Positions 8,044 through 17,747 of a DNA stretch of 64,000 nt are shown in pieces. Made by a program: the position numbers and the translations under genes. The notes under the pieces are model-generated. The model searched no databases. It was given only the letters and a program-made list of their open reading frames with translations, and was not told where the DNA came from. Positions within the stretch are counted from its first letter, which is position 1, and every line of letters starts with the position of its first letter. Source of the DNA: Methylorubrum salsuginis (GTDB taxonomy: Bacteria; Pseudomonadota; Alphaproteobacteria; Rhizobiales; Beijerinckiaceae); the NCBI RefSeq assembly GCF_900114375.1, contig NZ_FOSV01000001.1:186001-250000 (forward strand), in the 5' to 3' direction.

Positions 8044-8616
8044 TTGACACAGCCCGAGACTCTGCACGCCCGCCTGCGCGCGGCCACGGCGGACGCACAC
8101 GAGGCGCTGGAGCGCGATCTCGACTGGCAGGGGAGGGTGGCGACGTTGCCCGGCTACCGCGCGCTGCTGGCGCGCCTGCGCGGCTTCCACGCGGCCTACG
8201 AGCCCGTCATCGCTCTGGGGCTTTCCGACGAAGCCTTCTTCGCCCCGCGCCGCCGTCTCGCCGCCCTCGACGCGGACCTTTCCGCCCTCGGCCTCGATGA
8301 TGCCACCCGCGCCGCCCTGCCGGTCCCGCTCGCCCCCCGGCTCGCGGGGGAGGGGGCCGCCTTCGGCGCGCTCTACGTGCTGGAGGGCTCGACGCTGGGC
8401 GGCCTCGTCATCGGCCGCCATGTCGGCGGCCTGCACGGGGAGGGGACGCCGCTGGCCTACTATTCCGGCCGCGGCCGCGAGGCCGGGCCGCTGTGGCGGA
8501 CCTTTCGCGAGCGGCTGGACGGCTTGGCCGCAGATCAGGAGGCGGCGGCGTTCGCGTCCGGCGTCGCCACGTTCGAGGCGATGCGGGTTTGGCTGACGAC
8601 GGGGCCGGCCATTTGA
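8044..8616 (+). CDS. bphO: biliverdin-producing heme oxygenase
   Basis: The 190-residue protein begins at a TTG, six bases after GGAG. It carries the heme oxygenase signature ATADAHEALE with the proximal heme ligand His19, and the YVLEGSTLGG helix that packs over heme. It opens heme to biliverdin IXalpha, the chromophore bound by the phytochrome encoded 12 bp upstream. The close spacing implies one transcript, so chromophore and apoprotein are made together. The family is bacterial BphO, not the HmuO/iron-acquisition type, as judged by the neighbour. Confidence 0.9.
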   Translation: MTQPETLHARLRAATADAHEALERDLDWQGRVATLPGYRALLARLRGFHAAYEPVIALGLSDEAFFAPRRRLAALDADLSALGLDDATRAALPVPLAPRLAGEGAAFGALYVLEGSTLGGLVIGRHVGGLHGEGTPLAYYSGRGREAGPLWRTFRERLDGLAADQEAAAFASGVATFEAMRVWLTTGPAI

Positions 8617-8767
8617 TCCGGGTTTTGTGATCGCTTCGATGCCCGCGCCATCCCCTCGCCCCGCACGCGGGGAAAGGGGGGCTCGGCGGCACTCGACGCG
8701 TCACCCGAAAACCATCCGACATTGCCCATGCTGTCCCACCGGCCCACCCTGTGCTAGCCCGCTGTCC

Positions 8768-9472
8768 ATGTCGAGCGATGCGCCGCGGGGCGTCTTCATC
8801 ACCTTCGAGGGCGGGGAGGGGGCGGGCAAGTCCACCCAGATCGCGCGCTTGGCCGCCACCCTGCGGGCCCAGGGCGGACGCGAGGTCGTGACGACGCGCG
8901 AGCCCGGCGGCACGAAGCGGGCGGAAGGGTTTCGCGAGGCGCTGCTGCGGGGCGTGGCCAAGCCGTTCGGGCCCTTCGCCGAGGCGCTGATGTTCGCCGC
9001 CGCCCGCATCGACCACGTCGACGGTCTGATCCGCCCGGCGCTGGCCCGCGGCGCCATCGTGCTGTGCGACCGCTTCGCCGATTCCACCCGCGCCTACCAG
9101 GGCGCGGCGGGCGGCCTCGATCCGGCGCTGATCGCCAGCCTGGAGCGGGTGACGCTGGAAGGCCTTCGCCCGGACCTCACCCTGATCCTCGATCTGCCGG
9201 CGGAAGGGGGCCTCGCCCGCGCCCGGCGCAGGGGCGGGGAGGGGCAAGAGGAAGGACCGGACCGGTTCGAGGCGGAAGCGTTGAGTTTCCACGAGCGCCT
9301 GCGCGCGGCCTTTCTGGCCATCGCCGAGGCCGAGCCGGCGCGCTGCCGGGTGATCGACGCGCAGCCCGGCCCCGACGCCGTCGAGGCGGCGATCCGTACG
9401 GCCGTGGCGGCCCATCGCCCCGATCTCCTGCCGGGCGAACCGGCCTCCGGGGACCGCGATCATGCCGCCTGA
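8768..9472 (+). CDS. tmk: thymidylate kinase
   Basis: The 234-residue kinase phosphorylates dTMP to dTDP. It has an early P-loop (FEGGEGAGKST, about 13-23), the TREPGGT dTMP-site motif, the DRFADSTRAYQG segment with the catalytic DR pair, and a LID region rich in arginine (ARARRRGGEGQ). The start is the ATG at 8768, immediately before MSSDAPRG. Its last 11 bases overlap holB, which implies coupled translation; the pairing tmk-holB is common in bacteria. A stretch of about 150 bp separates it from heme oxygenase, so it probably has its own promoter. Confidence 0.95.
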   Translation: MSSDAPRGVFITFEGGEGAGKSTQIARLAATLRAQGGREVVTTREPGGTKRAEGFREALLRGVAKPFGPFAEALMFAAARIDHVDGLIRPALARGAIVLCDRFADSTRAYQGAAGGLDPALIASLERVTLEGLRPDLTLILDLPAEGGLARARRRGGEGQEEGPDRFEAEALSFHERLRAAFLAIAEAEPARCRVIDAQPGPDAVEAAIRTAVAAHRPDLLPGEPASGDRDHAA

Positions 9473-10544
9473 GGGAGGCCGCGCCCGCAAGGAGGCGCCC
9501 GCCGTCTCGGAGGCCGAGGCCGGCGACCTCGCCCAGGTGCCGCGCCCGCGCGAGCAGAGCCGCCTCGTCGGCCACGAGGCGGCGCAGGCGGCGTTTGCGG
9601 AAGCGCTGGCCACGGGACGCCTGCACCATGCGTGGCTGATCGGCGGCCCCGTCGGCATCGGCAAGGCGACGTTGGCCTACCGGGTCGCCCGGCGGCTGGT
9701 GGCCGATCCCCGCACGCTGCCCGTTTCCGAAAAGCTCGACCTGCCGGACGATCACCCGGCGGCCCGCCAGGTCGCGGCGCTGTCGCACCCGAACCTGATC
9801 GCGCTGCGCCGGGTCCAGGCGCCGGGCGCCAAGACCCTGCCGACCCGCATCTCGGTCGATGCCGCCCGGGAGGCGCTCGCCCTGTTCGCCACCACCGCGG
9901 GCGGGGAGGGTGGCTGGCGCGTCTGCATCGTCGACAGCGCCGAGGACCTGAACGCCAACAGTGCCAACGCCCTCCTCAAGATGATCGAGGAGCCGCCCCC
10001 GCGGGCCATTTTCCTGATCGTGTCCCACGCGCCCGGGCGGCTGCTGCCGACGATCCGTTCCCGCTGCCGCGCGCTCACCCTGCGCCCGCTGGCCGGGGAA
10101 CAGGTGCGTGCGGTGATCGAGGGGTTTCCGGCTCCCTTCCCCCGGCCCGAACCGGCGGCGCTGGCCCGCGCCGCCGCGCTCAGCGAGGGCTCGGTCGCCC
10201 GCGCGGTGGCCCTGCTCGATCCTTCCACGCAGGCGATCGAGGCGGAGGTGTCGAGCCTGCTCGCCGCCCTGCCCGATCCGGATTGGCGGCGCGTGCTCAA
10301 GCTCGGCGAGAGTCTGGCCGCCCGCGACGCCGAGCCCCTGCTGACGGCGGTGCTCGACGCGATCCAGCGCCACGTCGCCGCCGAGATCGACCGCCGCCAG
10401 GGCGAGGGGCCGGCCCGGCTCCTCGCCCTGGTCGAGGCCGCCGCGCGCATCGGAGCGGTCGCCCGCGAGGCCGCGATCTACAACCTCGACCGCCGCCCGC
10501 TGGTGCTCGCCGCCTTCGAGACGCTGGCGGCGGCTGGGCGCTGA
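9462..10544 (+). CDS. holB: DNA polymerase III delta' subunit
   Basis: The 360-residue clamp-loader subunit has a modified Walker A site ([12 protein letters not shown]), the [18 protein letters not shown] segment and the SRC motif (TIRSRCRAL) typical of delta' and gamma/tau subunits. It helps load the beta sliding clamp on primed DNA. No Zn-binding cysteine cluster is evident in the region where gamma subunits have one. The start ATG at 9462 lies inside tmk. The stop is only 19 bp from the end of the convergent acyltransferase gene, with no obvious terminator between them. Confidence 0.9.
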   Translation: MPPEGGRARKEAPAVSEAEAGDLAQVPRPREQSRLVGHEAAQAAFAEALATGRLHHAWLIGGPVGIGKATLAYRVARRLVADPRTLPVSEKLDLPDDHPAARQVAALSHPNLIALRRVQAPGAKTLPTRISVDAAREALALFATTAGGEGGWRVCIVDSAEDLNANSANALLKMIEEPPPRAIFLIVSHAPGRLLPTIRSRCRALTLRPLAGEQVRAVIEGFPAPFPRPEPAALARAAALSEGSVARAVALLDPSTQAIEAEVSSLLAALPDPDWRRVLKLGESLAARDAEPLLTAVLDAIQRHVAAEIDRRQGEGPARLLALVEAAARIGAVAREAAIYNLDRRPLVLAAFETLAAAGR

Positions 10545-10563
10545 GGCCCCGCGGCCCGGTGCG

Positions 10564-12186
10564 TCAGCGGCCCGCCGTACCGGGCAGCACCGCCATGCGC
10601 CCGTCCTCGTCGACGGCGACGGCGAGGGGGACGGCGCCCGCCGGGCAGGCCGCGAGGGGCAAGCGCATCCGGTAGCCGGTCCGGCGCCGGGCGATGCCGT
10701 CCAGGCCGGGCCGGGCGGCGAGGTCCTTGCGGGTGCGGCGCGGGCGGTCGAGCCCGGCGAGCCGCCCGTTGCAGAACAGGGCGAGCATCGCCTCGCGCTT
10801 CGGTCGCGCGGGATCGAAAACGAAGGCGCTCACCACGATGTCCGTCGGCGAGAGCGCCTCGATCGCCTCCAGCTCCCCGCGCAAAGAGGCCGGCAGAGCG
10901 AGACCGCGGCCGGAGAGGGCGGATTCGGCGAGATCCCGGCTCGCCCAGGTCTCGGGCGGCAGGGCGGCCAGCGCCGCGCGGGCCCGGCTCTCCTGCCGGT
11001 CGTTCCGGGCGGTCTCGGCGCTGCCCCAGGCGGCGCAGCCGAAGAAGATCGCGAGGTACAGGGTCAGACCACGGCGCAGGGCGCGCGGGGAGGCCGCGTC
11101 GATGCGGCGGCGCAGGCGCCGGTAGAGGGCGACGTCGAGGGGGCCGAGCAGGGCCGCGACCCCCAGCGCCGCAGCGATGCCCGTCACCCCGTAGGCGAGG
11201 CCGGACCAATCCGCGGGCAGCACCGATGCGGTGAGCCACAGCACCGGCACGTGGACGAGATAGAGCACGTAGCTCCAATCCCCGAGCCTGAGCGCCACCC
11301 GCGACAGGGGATGGCTCCCCCCCATCTGGGGGCCCGAGGCGGCGGCGCCGACGAGCAGCACCGCCGCGATCCCGCCGAGCCAGCGCGCCGCCTCGGTCTC
11401 GACCAGCAGGCAGGCCGCCCCGAGCGGCAGCGCCAGCAGGCCCAGGAACGGCCTCAGCCGGCCGCCCGCGATCAGGCGGGGCAGAAGCAGGCCGCCCGCG
11501 AACGGGATGCAGGCGCCGGACAGCGCCAGCGCGTAGAGCGGCGGCGCGGTGAGGTCGATCGAGCCGCGCGGCAGCAGCAGGGCGGCGGCGGCGATGAGAC
11601 CGAGCCAGCCGAGCGCCAGCGGCACGATCCGGTGGGCGAGCCCGGCCAGCGCGACGACGAACAGGCCGACATAGAAGCTCGTCTCGAAGACAAGGGTCCA
11701 CTCGACGTTGAGCGGGTAGCTGCGCGCCCCGGCCGGGGCGAGCGAGAGGGCCAGCGGCTTGAGACCGCCCAACGTCAGGCCGAGCGCGGCGAACAGACCG
11801 GCGAACAGGGCCACCACCGCGAGATAGGTCGGGAAGATCCGCACGATCCGGTGGGCCAGGAAGGCGAACGGCCGGTCGCGCACGACGAGCCCGGCCATCA
11901 GGAAGCCGGAGATCGCGAAGAACACCGCCACGCCCCACAGCCCCATCATGGCGTCGAGGCCGGCGAGGGGCCGGTCGGCACCGCGCAGGAACTGGCCGTA
12001 GAAGGTCGCGTGATGGACGAGCACGGTCACGGCGGCGAGCCCGCGCAGGACCTGGATGTTGGGCAAGCCCGCCGCGGCGCGCGCCGGCGACGCGGCGGGC
12101 GCGTCGGCAGGCGCGAGGCCGGGGACGAGCCCGGCCGGCAGGGAAGGAGGCAGCCCTCGGACGAGGCGGGCGATCATGGTGTGCAT
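10564..12186 (-). CDS. membrane acyltransferase 3 family protein
   Basis: The product has about 540 residues. After a short cytoplasmic segment comes the acyltransferase_3 signature: [22 protein letters not shown] with the conserved RG and His pair, then [11 protein letters not shown], and roughly ten transmembrane helices up to about residue 370. The last 170 residues are soluble, with no catalytic SGNH motif seen. Members transfer acyl groups to cell-surface sugars or peptidoglycan. The chosen start is the ATG at 12186; another ATG at 12177 is possible. The frame stays open far upstream on this strand, but that stretch is antisense to metG and is not coding. Confidence 0.8.
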   Translation of the reverse strand: MHTMIARLVRGLPPSLPAGLVPGLAPADAPAASPARAAAGLPNIQVLRGLAAVTVLVHHATFYGQFLRGADRPLAGLDAMMGLWGVAVFFAISGFLMAGLVVRDRPFAFLAHRIVRIFPTYLAVVALFAGLFAALGLTLGGLKPLALSLAPAGARSYPLNVEWTLVFETSFYVGLFVVALAGLAHRIVPLALGWLGLIAAAALLLPRGSIDLTAPPLYALALSGACIPFAGGLLLPRLIAGGRLRPFLGLLALPLGAACLLVETEAARWLGGIAAVLLVGAAASGPQMGGSHPLSRVALRLGDWSYVLYLVHVPVLWLTASVLPADWSGLAYGVTGIAAALGVAALLGPLDVALYRRLRRRIDAASPRALRRGLTLYLAIFFGCAAWGSAETARNDRQESRARAALAALPPETWASRDLAESALSGRGLALPASLRGELEAIEALSPTDIVVSAFVFDPARPKREAMLALFCNGRLAGLDRPRRTRKDLAARPGLDGIARRRTGYRMRLPLAACPAGAVPLAVAVDEDGRMAVLPGTAGR

Positions 12187-12447
12187 CCCGGCAGACCGGC
12201 GGGTTCGTGCGCAGCCATACCGGGAAACATGGCCGCAATCGTGCGGCCCCGACCTTTTCCGGCGCTCCGTGCCCGCCGCCCCTCGGATTCCGGCAACACC
12301 CCGGGGCCTCGCGGCTTCGGTTGCGCTGCGGGACGATGCGCGCCACAAGGCATGTCGAGCCGAAACCCGTGCCGCGCGATCACGAGCGGCCCGCCCCGTC
12401 GGGCAGGCCCCCGCGCGCCACTCCAGACCATCCGGGACCATCGACAC

Positions 12448-14010
12448 GTGAGCGAGACGCCGGAAAAACCCTTCCTCATCACCACGGCGATCTCCTACCC
12501 CAACGGCGTGCCGCATATCGGCCACGCCTACGAGGTGATCGCCACCGACGCGATCGCGCGGTTCCAGCGCCTCGACGGGCGCGACGTGCTGTTCTCCACC
12601 GGCACCGACGAGCACGGCCTCAAGATCCAGCAGACCGCGGCCAGGGCCGGGATCAGCCCGCGCGCCTTCGTCGACGACATGGCCGGGCGCTTCAAGGCGA
12701 TGGCCGACCGGCTGAACTGCGCCTACGACCGCTTCATCCGCACCACGGAGGCCGACCATTACGCCGCCGCCCAGGCGCTGTGGCGGCGCATGGAGGCCAA
12801 CGGCGACATCTATCTGGCGAAGTATGCCGGCTGGTACTCGGTGCGCGACGAGGCCTATTACGACGAGGCCGAGACGGTCGTCGGCCCCGACGGCCAGCGG
12901 CGCTCGATCAAGACCGACACGCCGGTCGAGTGGATGGAGGAGGAGAACTTCCTCTTCCGCCTGTCGAAGTATCAAGACAAGCTGCTCGCGCTCTATGCCG
13001 AGCGGCCCGATTTCCTCAGCCCCGAGACGCGCCTCAACGAGGTCGCGAGCTTCGTGCGCTCCGGCCTCAAGGACCTCTCGATCAGCCGCACCACCTTCGA
13101 CTGGGGCGTGCCGGTGCCGGGGCATCCGGGCCACGTCATGTATGTCTGGGTCGATGCCCTGACGAACTACCTCACGGTCTGCGGCTTCCCCGACGAGACC
13201 GACCCGCGCTTCCGCTCCTGGCCGGCCGACGTGCACGTGATCGGCAAGGACATCGTCCGCTTCCACGCGGTCTACTGGCCGGCCTTCCTGATGTCGGCGG
13301 GGCTCCCCGTTCCGGACCGCGTCTTCGGCCACGGCTTCCTGCTGTCGCGCGGGGAGAAGATGTCGAAGTCGCTCGGCAACGTCGTCGATCCGATGGATCT
13401 GGCCGAGACCTACGGCGTCGATGCCCTGCGCTACTTCGTGCTGCGCGAGGTGCCGTTCGGCGGCGACGGCAATTACAGCCACGAGGCGATCATCAACCGC
13501 ATCAACGCGGACCTCGCCAACGATCTGGGCAACCTCGCTCAGCGCTCGCTGTCGATGATCGCCAAGAATCTCGACGGGGCCGTGCCGGAGCCGGGCACCT
13601 TCTCGGACGCCGACACGCGCCTGCTGGCCGCCGCAGCGGCGCTGCCGGAGAAGGCGAGGGGGCTGATGCGCGATCTCGCGCTGCACACGATCCTGTCCGA
13701 GATCTGGACCGTGGTGGCCGACGCCAACCGCTACTTCGCGGGCGAGGAGCCGTGGAAGTTGCGAAAGTCCGACCCCGCCCGGATGGCGACCGTGCTCTAC
13801 GTCACCGTCGAGACCCTGCGCCGGGTCGGCCTGATGGTGCAGCCCTTCGTGCCGACGGCGGGCGCGGCTCTGCTCGATCTCCTTGCCGTGCCGGCGGACG
13901 CTCGCAGCTTCGCCTTTGCCGACGAGGCCCACCGTCTGCAGCCGGGCACCGCGCTGCCGGCACCGACCCCGATCTTCCCGCGTTTCGAGAAGCCGGAGGC
14001 CGCGGCCTGA
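12448..14010 (+). CDS. metG: methionyl-tRNA synthetase (zinc-free MetG2 type)
   Basis: The 520-residue class I synthetase has the HIGH motif as PHIGHAYE (22-29) and the KMSKS loop as EKMSKSLGN (near 304). The connective domain ([13 protein letters not shown]) lacks the cysteine knuckles that bind zinc in E. coli MetRS, so it belongs to the shorter MetG2 type usual in alphaproteobacteria. It has no C-terminal EMAP-like domain. The GTG at 12448 is the start, just before [12 protein letters not shown]. TatD-family and MBL-fold genes follow in the same direction with short gaps, a gene order frequent in this class. Confidence 0.95.
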   Translation: MSETPEKPFLITTAISYPNGVPHIGHAYEVIATDAIARFQRLDGRDVLFSTGTDEHGLKIQQTAARAGISPRAFVDDMAGRFKAMADRLNCAYDRFIRTTEADHYAAAQALWRRMEANGDIYLAKYAGWYSVRDEAYYDEAETVVGPDGQRRSIKTDTPVEWMEEENFLFRLSKYQDKLLALYAERPDFLSPETRLNEVASFVRSGLKDLSISRTTFDWGVPVPGHPGHVMYVWVDALTNYLTVCGFPDETDPRFRSWPADVHVIGKDIVRFHAVYWPAFLMSAGLPVPDRVFGHGFLLSRGEKMSKSLGNVVDPMDLAETYGVDALRYFVLREVPFGGDGNYSHEAIINRINADLANDLGNLAQRSLSMIAKNLDGAVPEPGTFSDADTRLLAAAAALPEKARGLMRDLALHTILSEIWTVVADANRYFAGEEPWKLRKSDPARMATVLYVTVETLRRVGLMVQPFVPTAGAALLDLLAVPADARSFAFADEAHRLQPGTALPAPTPIFPRFEKPEAAA

Positions 14011-14050
14011 CGGCCCCGACCTCCCTGCCCCTCCCCGATCAAAAGAATCC

Positions 14051-14848
14051 ATGCTGGTCGACAGCCACTGCCATCTCGACTTCCCCGACTTCGCCGAGGA
14101 CATCCCGGGCGTGATCGCCCGCGCGGCGTCCGCCGGGGTGACGCGGCTCGTCACCATCTCGACGCGGGTCGCCAAGGCCGACACCTACCGGGCGATCAGT
14201 GAGGCCAACCCCGCCGTCTGGTACACGGTCGGCACCCATCCGCACGGCGCCGCCGAGGAGCCGGACGTTTCCGCCGACACCATCGCTGAGTTGGCGAAAG
14301 CCCCGCGCTGCGTCGGCATCGGCGAGGCCGGGCTCGACTACCATTACGAGGATGCCGCGCCGGAGGCGGTGCAGGAGCGGGTGCTGCGCGCGCATATCGA
14401 GGCGGCGCGCCTGTCCGACCTGCCGCTGGTGATCCATTCCCGCGACGCCGATGCGCATATGGAGACGGTGCTGACCGACGAGATGGCCCGCGCCCCGTTC
14501 AAGGCGGTGCTGCATTGCTTCTCGTCGGGCGCGCGGCTCGCGCAGGCCGGGGCCGAACTCGGGCTCTACGTCTCGTTCTCCGGCATCGTCACCTTCCGCC
14601 GCTCGGACGCGCTCCGCGATATCGCCCGCTCGGTCCCGCGTGAAAGAATCCTGGTGGAGACCGACGCGCCGTTCCTGGCGCCGGAGCCGCATCGGGGCAA
14701 GCGCTGCGAGCCCGCCTACACCGCCGACACCGCCCGCGTGCTGGCGCGTGCCCTCGACCTGCCGTTCGAGGAATTTGCCGCGCTCACCACGGCCAACTTC
14801 TACCGGCTGTTTTCAAAGGCCGCCGCGCTCGACGGTGTGTCCGCATGA
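14051..14848 (+). CDS. TatD-family metal-dependent hydrolase
   Basis: The 265-residue TIM-barrel hydrolase shows all metal ligands of the family: HCH in VDSHCHLDFPDF, Glu in GIGEAGLDYHYE, His in VIHSRDAD and LHCFSS, and Asp in VETDAPFLAPEPH. Studied members are Mg-dependent 3'-5' exonucleases or deoxynucleases used in DNA repair, or D-aminoacyl-tRNA quality-control enzymes; which applies here is unknown. It lies 40 bp after metG and 34 bp before the MBL gene. Several TatD paralogs occur in most genomes, so a specific symbol is not given. Confidence 0.9.
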   Translation: MLVDSHCHLDFPDFAEDIPGVIARAASAGVTRLVTISTRVAKADTYRAISEANPAVWYTVGTHPHGAAEEPDVSADTIAELAKAPRCVGIGEAGLDYHYEDAAPEAVQERVLRAHIEAARLSDLPLVIHSRDADAHMETVLTDEMARAPFKAVLHCFSSGARLAQAGAELGLYVSFSGIVTFRRSDALRDIARSVPRERILVETDAPFLAPEPHRGKRCEPAYTADTARVLARALDLPFEEFAALTTANFYRLFSKAAALDGVSA

Positions 14849-14882
14849 CGCCGGGCCACGCGATGGCGGGCCGGGAGGGCGC

Positions 14883-15692
14883 ATGGCCAGCCTGAGCTTG
14901 CGCATCCTCGGCTGCGGCTCATCCGGCGGCGTGCCGCGGGTCGGCTCCGGCTGGGGCGCCTGCGACCCCACCGACCCGCGCAACCGCCGCCGCCGCTGCT
15001 CGCTGCTGGTGGAGCGGCGCGAGCGAGGGGAGGGGGCGCCGACCACGGTGCTGATCGACACCTCGCCGGATCTGCGCGAGCAGCTGATCGACGCGGGCGT
15101 CAGCAGCCTCGATGCCCTGCTCTACACCCATGCGCATGCCGACCACACCCACGGCATCGACGACGTGCGCCCCCTGGTGATCCAGATGCGCCGCCGCATC
15201 CCGGTCCATGCCGACCCCCTCACCCGCGCGCTGCTGACGGCCCGGTTCGGCTACGCCTTCGAGACCCCGCCGGGCAGCGCCTATCCGCCGATCCTCGACC
15301 TGCACGAGTTGCACGCGGGCGAGCCGGTGCGGATCGACGGCGCGGGCGGCACCCTGGAGGCGGTCGCCTTCGCGATGGAGCACGGCAACGAGGCCGCCCA
15401 CGGCTTCCGCTTCGGCCCCGCCGCCTACGCCCCCGACGTGAGCCGAATGCCGGAGCCCGCCAAGGCGATGCTGCGCGGCCTCGATCTCCTCATCATCGAT
15501 GCGCTGCGCGAGACCCCTCACCCGTCGCATTACTCGGTCTCGGACGCGCTCGCCCTGATCGAGGAGGTCGCGCCGCGCCGCGCGATCCTGACCAACCTCC
15601 ACACCGATCTCGACTACGCGACGCTGGCCAAAAAGCTGCCGCCGGGGGTGGTGCCGGCCCATGATGGGTTGAGCGTGGCGGTGGATCTTTAG
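14883..15692 (+). CDS. MBL-fold metallohydrolase (PhnP-like)
   Basis: The 269-residue metallo-beta-lactamase-fold protein begins with LRILGCGSSGGVPR, has the dinuclear-metal motif THAHADHTHGID, a later His in AMEHGNEAAHG, Asp in IIDAL, and a final LTNLHTDLDY. This matches the PhnP/RNase Z-like subgroup of phosphodiesterases acting on cyclic or small phosphodiesters. It is the third gene of the metG-TatD-MBL operon. Its stop overlaps the end of the convergent globin gene by four bases. Confidence 0.85.
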   Translation: MASLSLRILGCGSSGGVPRVGSGWGACDPTDPRNRRRRCSLLVERRERGEGAPTTVLIDTSPDLREQLIDAGVSSLDALLYTHAHADHTHGIDDVRPLVIQMRRRIPVHADPLTRALLTARFGYAFETPPGSAYPPILDLHELHAGEPVRIDGAGGTLEAVAFAMEHGNEAAHGFRFGPAAYAPDVSRMPEPAKAMLRGLDLLIIDALRETPHPSHYSVSDALALIEEVAPRRAILTNLHTDLDYATLAKKLPPGVVPAHDGLSVAVDL

Positions 15693-16105
15693 GCCCGCAC
15701 GCCCGCGAGATCGGGCCGGAAGAACAAGCCGGCCTTGAGGCTGTCACCGATCCGGTGCGCCCGCCCGACGATTTCTTCGGCCAGCTCCGGAGAAAAGAAC
15801 TCCGCCGCCGTTTCCTCGAACAGGCCGAGCCAGCGGGCGAAATGGTCCGGGGCGAGACCACCGATTCCAAGATGGCGGCCGAACGGGTTGCCCTTGTAGC
15901 GGCCGGTCCTGAGCAGCACCGAGGACCAGAAATCGGTCACCCGCACCATGTGGTGCGGCCACTCGGCATCCGCGATCTTGCCGGCGAACACGGGCCCGAT
16001 CAGCGGATCGCGGCGAACTTTGCCGTAGAACGCGTCGAGGAAGGCGGCGAGCATCGCCTCGGTCAGTTCGGTGTGGGGCATGATGGGCGGGGAGGGGGCT
16101 TCCAC
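15689..16105 (-). CDS. group III truncated hemoglobin
   Basis: The product of about 130-138 residues fits group III (Ctb-like) truncated globins: LTEAMLAAFLDAFYGKVRRDPLIGPVF, then WPHHMVRVTDFWSSVL and KGNPFGRHLGI, and a C-terminal ETAAEFF helix. These heme proteins bind O2 and NO; proposed roles include NO detoxification and oxygen delivery under microaerobic conditions. The longest frame begins at a GTG (16105); an ATG at 16081 just before PHTELTE is an equally good start. It is convergent with the MBL gene and downstream of the SGNH hydrolase gene, from which a strong hairpin separates it. Confidence 0.85.
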   Translation of the reverse strand: MEAPSPPIMPHTELTEAMLAAFLDAFYGKVRRDPLIGPVFAGKIADAEWPHHMVRVTDFWSSVLLRTGRYKGNPFGRHLGIGGLAPDHFARWLGLFEETAAEFFSPELAEEIVGRAHRIGDSLKAGLFFRPDLAGVRA

Positions 16106-16140
16106 GGGTCGGGAACGGCGCCCTCCTCCGGCTCGGAGTG

Positions 16141-16173
16141 CTCATGAAACGCGCCTCGGGCGCGTTTCATGAG
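16141..16173 (-). terminator. perfect 15-bp hairpin after the SGNH hydrolase gene
   Basis: The arms CTCATGAAACGCGCC (16141-16155) and its exact complement (16159-16173) enclose a 3-base loop. A further AGTG/CACT pair lies outside the arms. It begins just beyond the stop of the SGNH gene, so it is best read as that gene's terminator, although it has no T-tract. It could instead be an operator for the globin gene about 40 bp downstream on the same strand. Confidence 0.6.
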
Positions 16174-16179
16174 AGACAC

Positions 16180-17031
16180 TCAGTTCCGGGCGAGCGAGGG
16201 CTGGATCAGGCCGGCGCCGACGAGGATCTGAGCGGCCGCCGCCTTGGCGAGCTGGCGGTAGCCGGCATCCGTCATGTGCAGGCCGTCGGGGCCGATCATC
16301 TGCGCGGGCGTCATCAGGCCGTGGGTGACCCAGGACTGCATCAGGGCGCGGCGGCGGATCACCGGCACGTTCAGCTCGGCGGCGAGCGCGTGCAGGGCCT
16401 CGCCGTAGCGCTCGGCGCCCTCGACGCCGGAGAGCTTGCGGCACCATTGCTGGTCCATCAGCACCACGTCGGCCCCGGTGGCCCGGATCGCCTGGATCCC
16501 CGCGCGGGTCAGTTCGACGAAGCGCTCCACCGGCACGCCGCGCAGGGGGTCGTTGCTGCCGGTCTGCCAGACCACGAGGTCGGGCCGCTCGGCCAGCACG
16601 TCGCGCTCCAGGCGGGCGGCCATCTCCTCGGAAGTGTCGCCGCCCTTGCCGCGGTTGATCACGGTGATGGAGCGCCGGCTCGAGGCGCCGATCTGCAGCC
16701 GCTCCTCGAGGTCGCGCTCCAGCAGGGCAGGGTAGGCCATGGCCGGCGAGGATGCGCCCGCCCCTTCCGTCGAGGACGAGCCGAAGGCCACGATCCGCAC
16801 GTCGCCGTCATGCCCGAGCAGCGAGGCGAGCCGGGCGAGCTTGGTCGGCACCCGCTCGGGTGCACGTTCCTGCGAAACCGCGGCGGCGACCGGCGGCGCG
16901 TCGGGCTGGGCGAGCGCCGGGCCAGCGAGGGCGGCACACGCAGCGACCGACATCAGTCCGGAGAGCAGGCGGAGCGGCATGGGGACCGGCATGACGGGGA
17001 CCGATATGGCGAAGCGCTTGAGCGGGTTCAT
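16180..17031 (-). CDS. exported SGNH/GDSL hydrolase
   Basis: The protein of about 283 residues has an N-terminal hydrophobic export signal ending near GPALAQ. The SGNH blocks follow: block I FGSSSTEGAG with the nucleophile Ser, block II Gly in NRGKGG, block III TGSND and block V DGLHMTDAGYR with the catalytic Asp and His. These enzymes hydrolyse esters of sugars, lipids or peptidoglycan in the periplasm. The start is uncertain: an ATG at 17031 gives a long signal region, one at 16980 a conventional one; neither has a clear ribosome-binding site. Confidence 0.8.
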   Translation of the reverse strand: MNPLKRFAISVPVMPVPMPLRLLSGLMSVAACAALAGPALAQPDAPPVAAAVSQERAPERVPTKLARLASLLGHDGDVRIVAFGSSSTEGAGASSPAMAYPALLERDLEERLQIGASSRRSITVINRGKGGDTSEEMAARLERDVLAERPDLVVWQTGSNDPLRGVPVERFVELTRAGIQAIRATGADVVLMDQQWCRKLSGVEGAERYGEALHALAAELNVPVIRRRALMQSWVTHGLMTPAQMIGPDGLHMTDAGYRQLAKAAAAQILVGAGLIQPSLARN

Positions 17032-17233
17032 CGATTCGGCCGTGTTGCCCGGGAAATGTGACGATTGCGAGGGTCGCGCCGTCATCACCGACCGGATTGG
17101 ATACGTTATGCACGATTTTGCCGGCAGAGGGATCGGGGTGCAATTTCATGCCGGATCGTCGAGCGATCCGTATGGGCATCATCCGGCCGAACCGATCCGA
17201 TTCCCTGGCGGAATTCGATAAAATGCGATGGGG

Positions 17234-17258
17234 TTATGGTTAATAGAATTAACCATAA
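17234..17258. repeat. AT-rich perfect inverted repeat
   Basis: The arms TTATGGTTAA (17234-17243) and TTAACCATAA (17249-17258) flank a 5-base loop. The base composition is strikingly AT-rich for this genome. It could be an operator or the end of an inserted element; no gene starts close by. Confidence 0.6.
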
Positions 17259-17345
17259 GAGGGCGTGTGCGGGCTGGAGGCAGTCTATAGTTCCATAATA
17301 TATCTTATGCGAACGGTTCTGGTGCGGGTTGGGACAGACTTTTCT

Positions 17346-17486
17346 CATCGTCGCGAGCGGAGCCGAAGCGATCCAGGGCGTCATGTCACGGAGGAAAGCG
17401 AAGGGGCTCGAGCCGTCGGCTTCAAGGGCGCGACAGCATTCGGTGAATGCGGAGCCCTGGATCGCTGCGGCTCCGCCTCGCGATGG
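17346..17486. repeat. inverted-repeat element with about 32-bp arms and a 76-bp core
   Basis: The left arm (17346-17378, containing GAGCGGAGCCGAAGCGATCC) is nearly the reverse complement of the right arm (17455-17486, containing GGATCGCTGCGGCTCCGCC). The core between them encodes nothing visible. A diverged relative of the right arm occurs near 49345-49380 and a half copy near 5000. It looks like a small non-autonomous palindromic repeat. Confidence 0.65.
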
Positions 17487-17747
17487 CGGCGTCAGCTGGC
17501 CTGCTCGACCTCCCGTCCTCCGGGGTAGGGCGCCCGCCCACATCCCCAAAGCCACCCCCTCCCCGGCCGATCCTGATGCGAGCCTCATCCCCCTCCCCTC
17601 AGAGCGCGCGGAGCGAGTTGCTCGCCACCGTCATTGAGGAATCGGAGCGGCTCAACACGTGGCCGACGCCTGCGCACGACGCTCGCGCCCCTCGGCCGCG
17701 AGCAGGAGGCGCTGCCTTGATTCGATCCGCGATGCCCGGAGCATCAT

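Noticed and set aside
5098..8436. A 1112-codon open frame on the minus strand opposite the phytochrome gene
   Set aside because: It is antisense to a gene with clear domain motifs; the translation is Arg/Gly/Ala-rich with no domain. Such long shadow frames are usual at this GC content.
12187..14184. Upstream extension of the acyltransferase frame on the minus strand
   Set aside because: The extension lies antisense to metG, which has intact HIGH and KMSKS motifs; the acyltransferase domain begins only after 12186.
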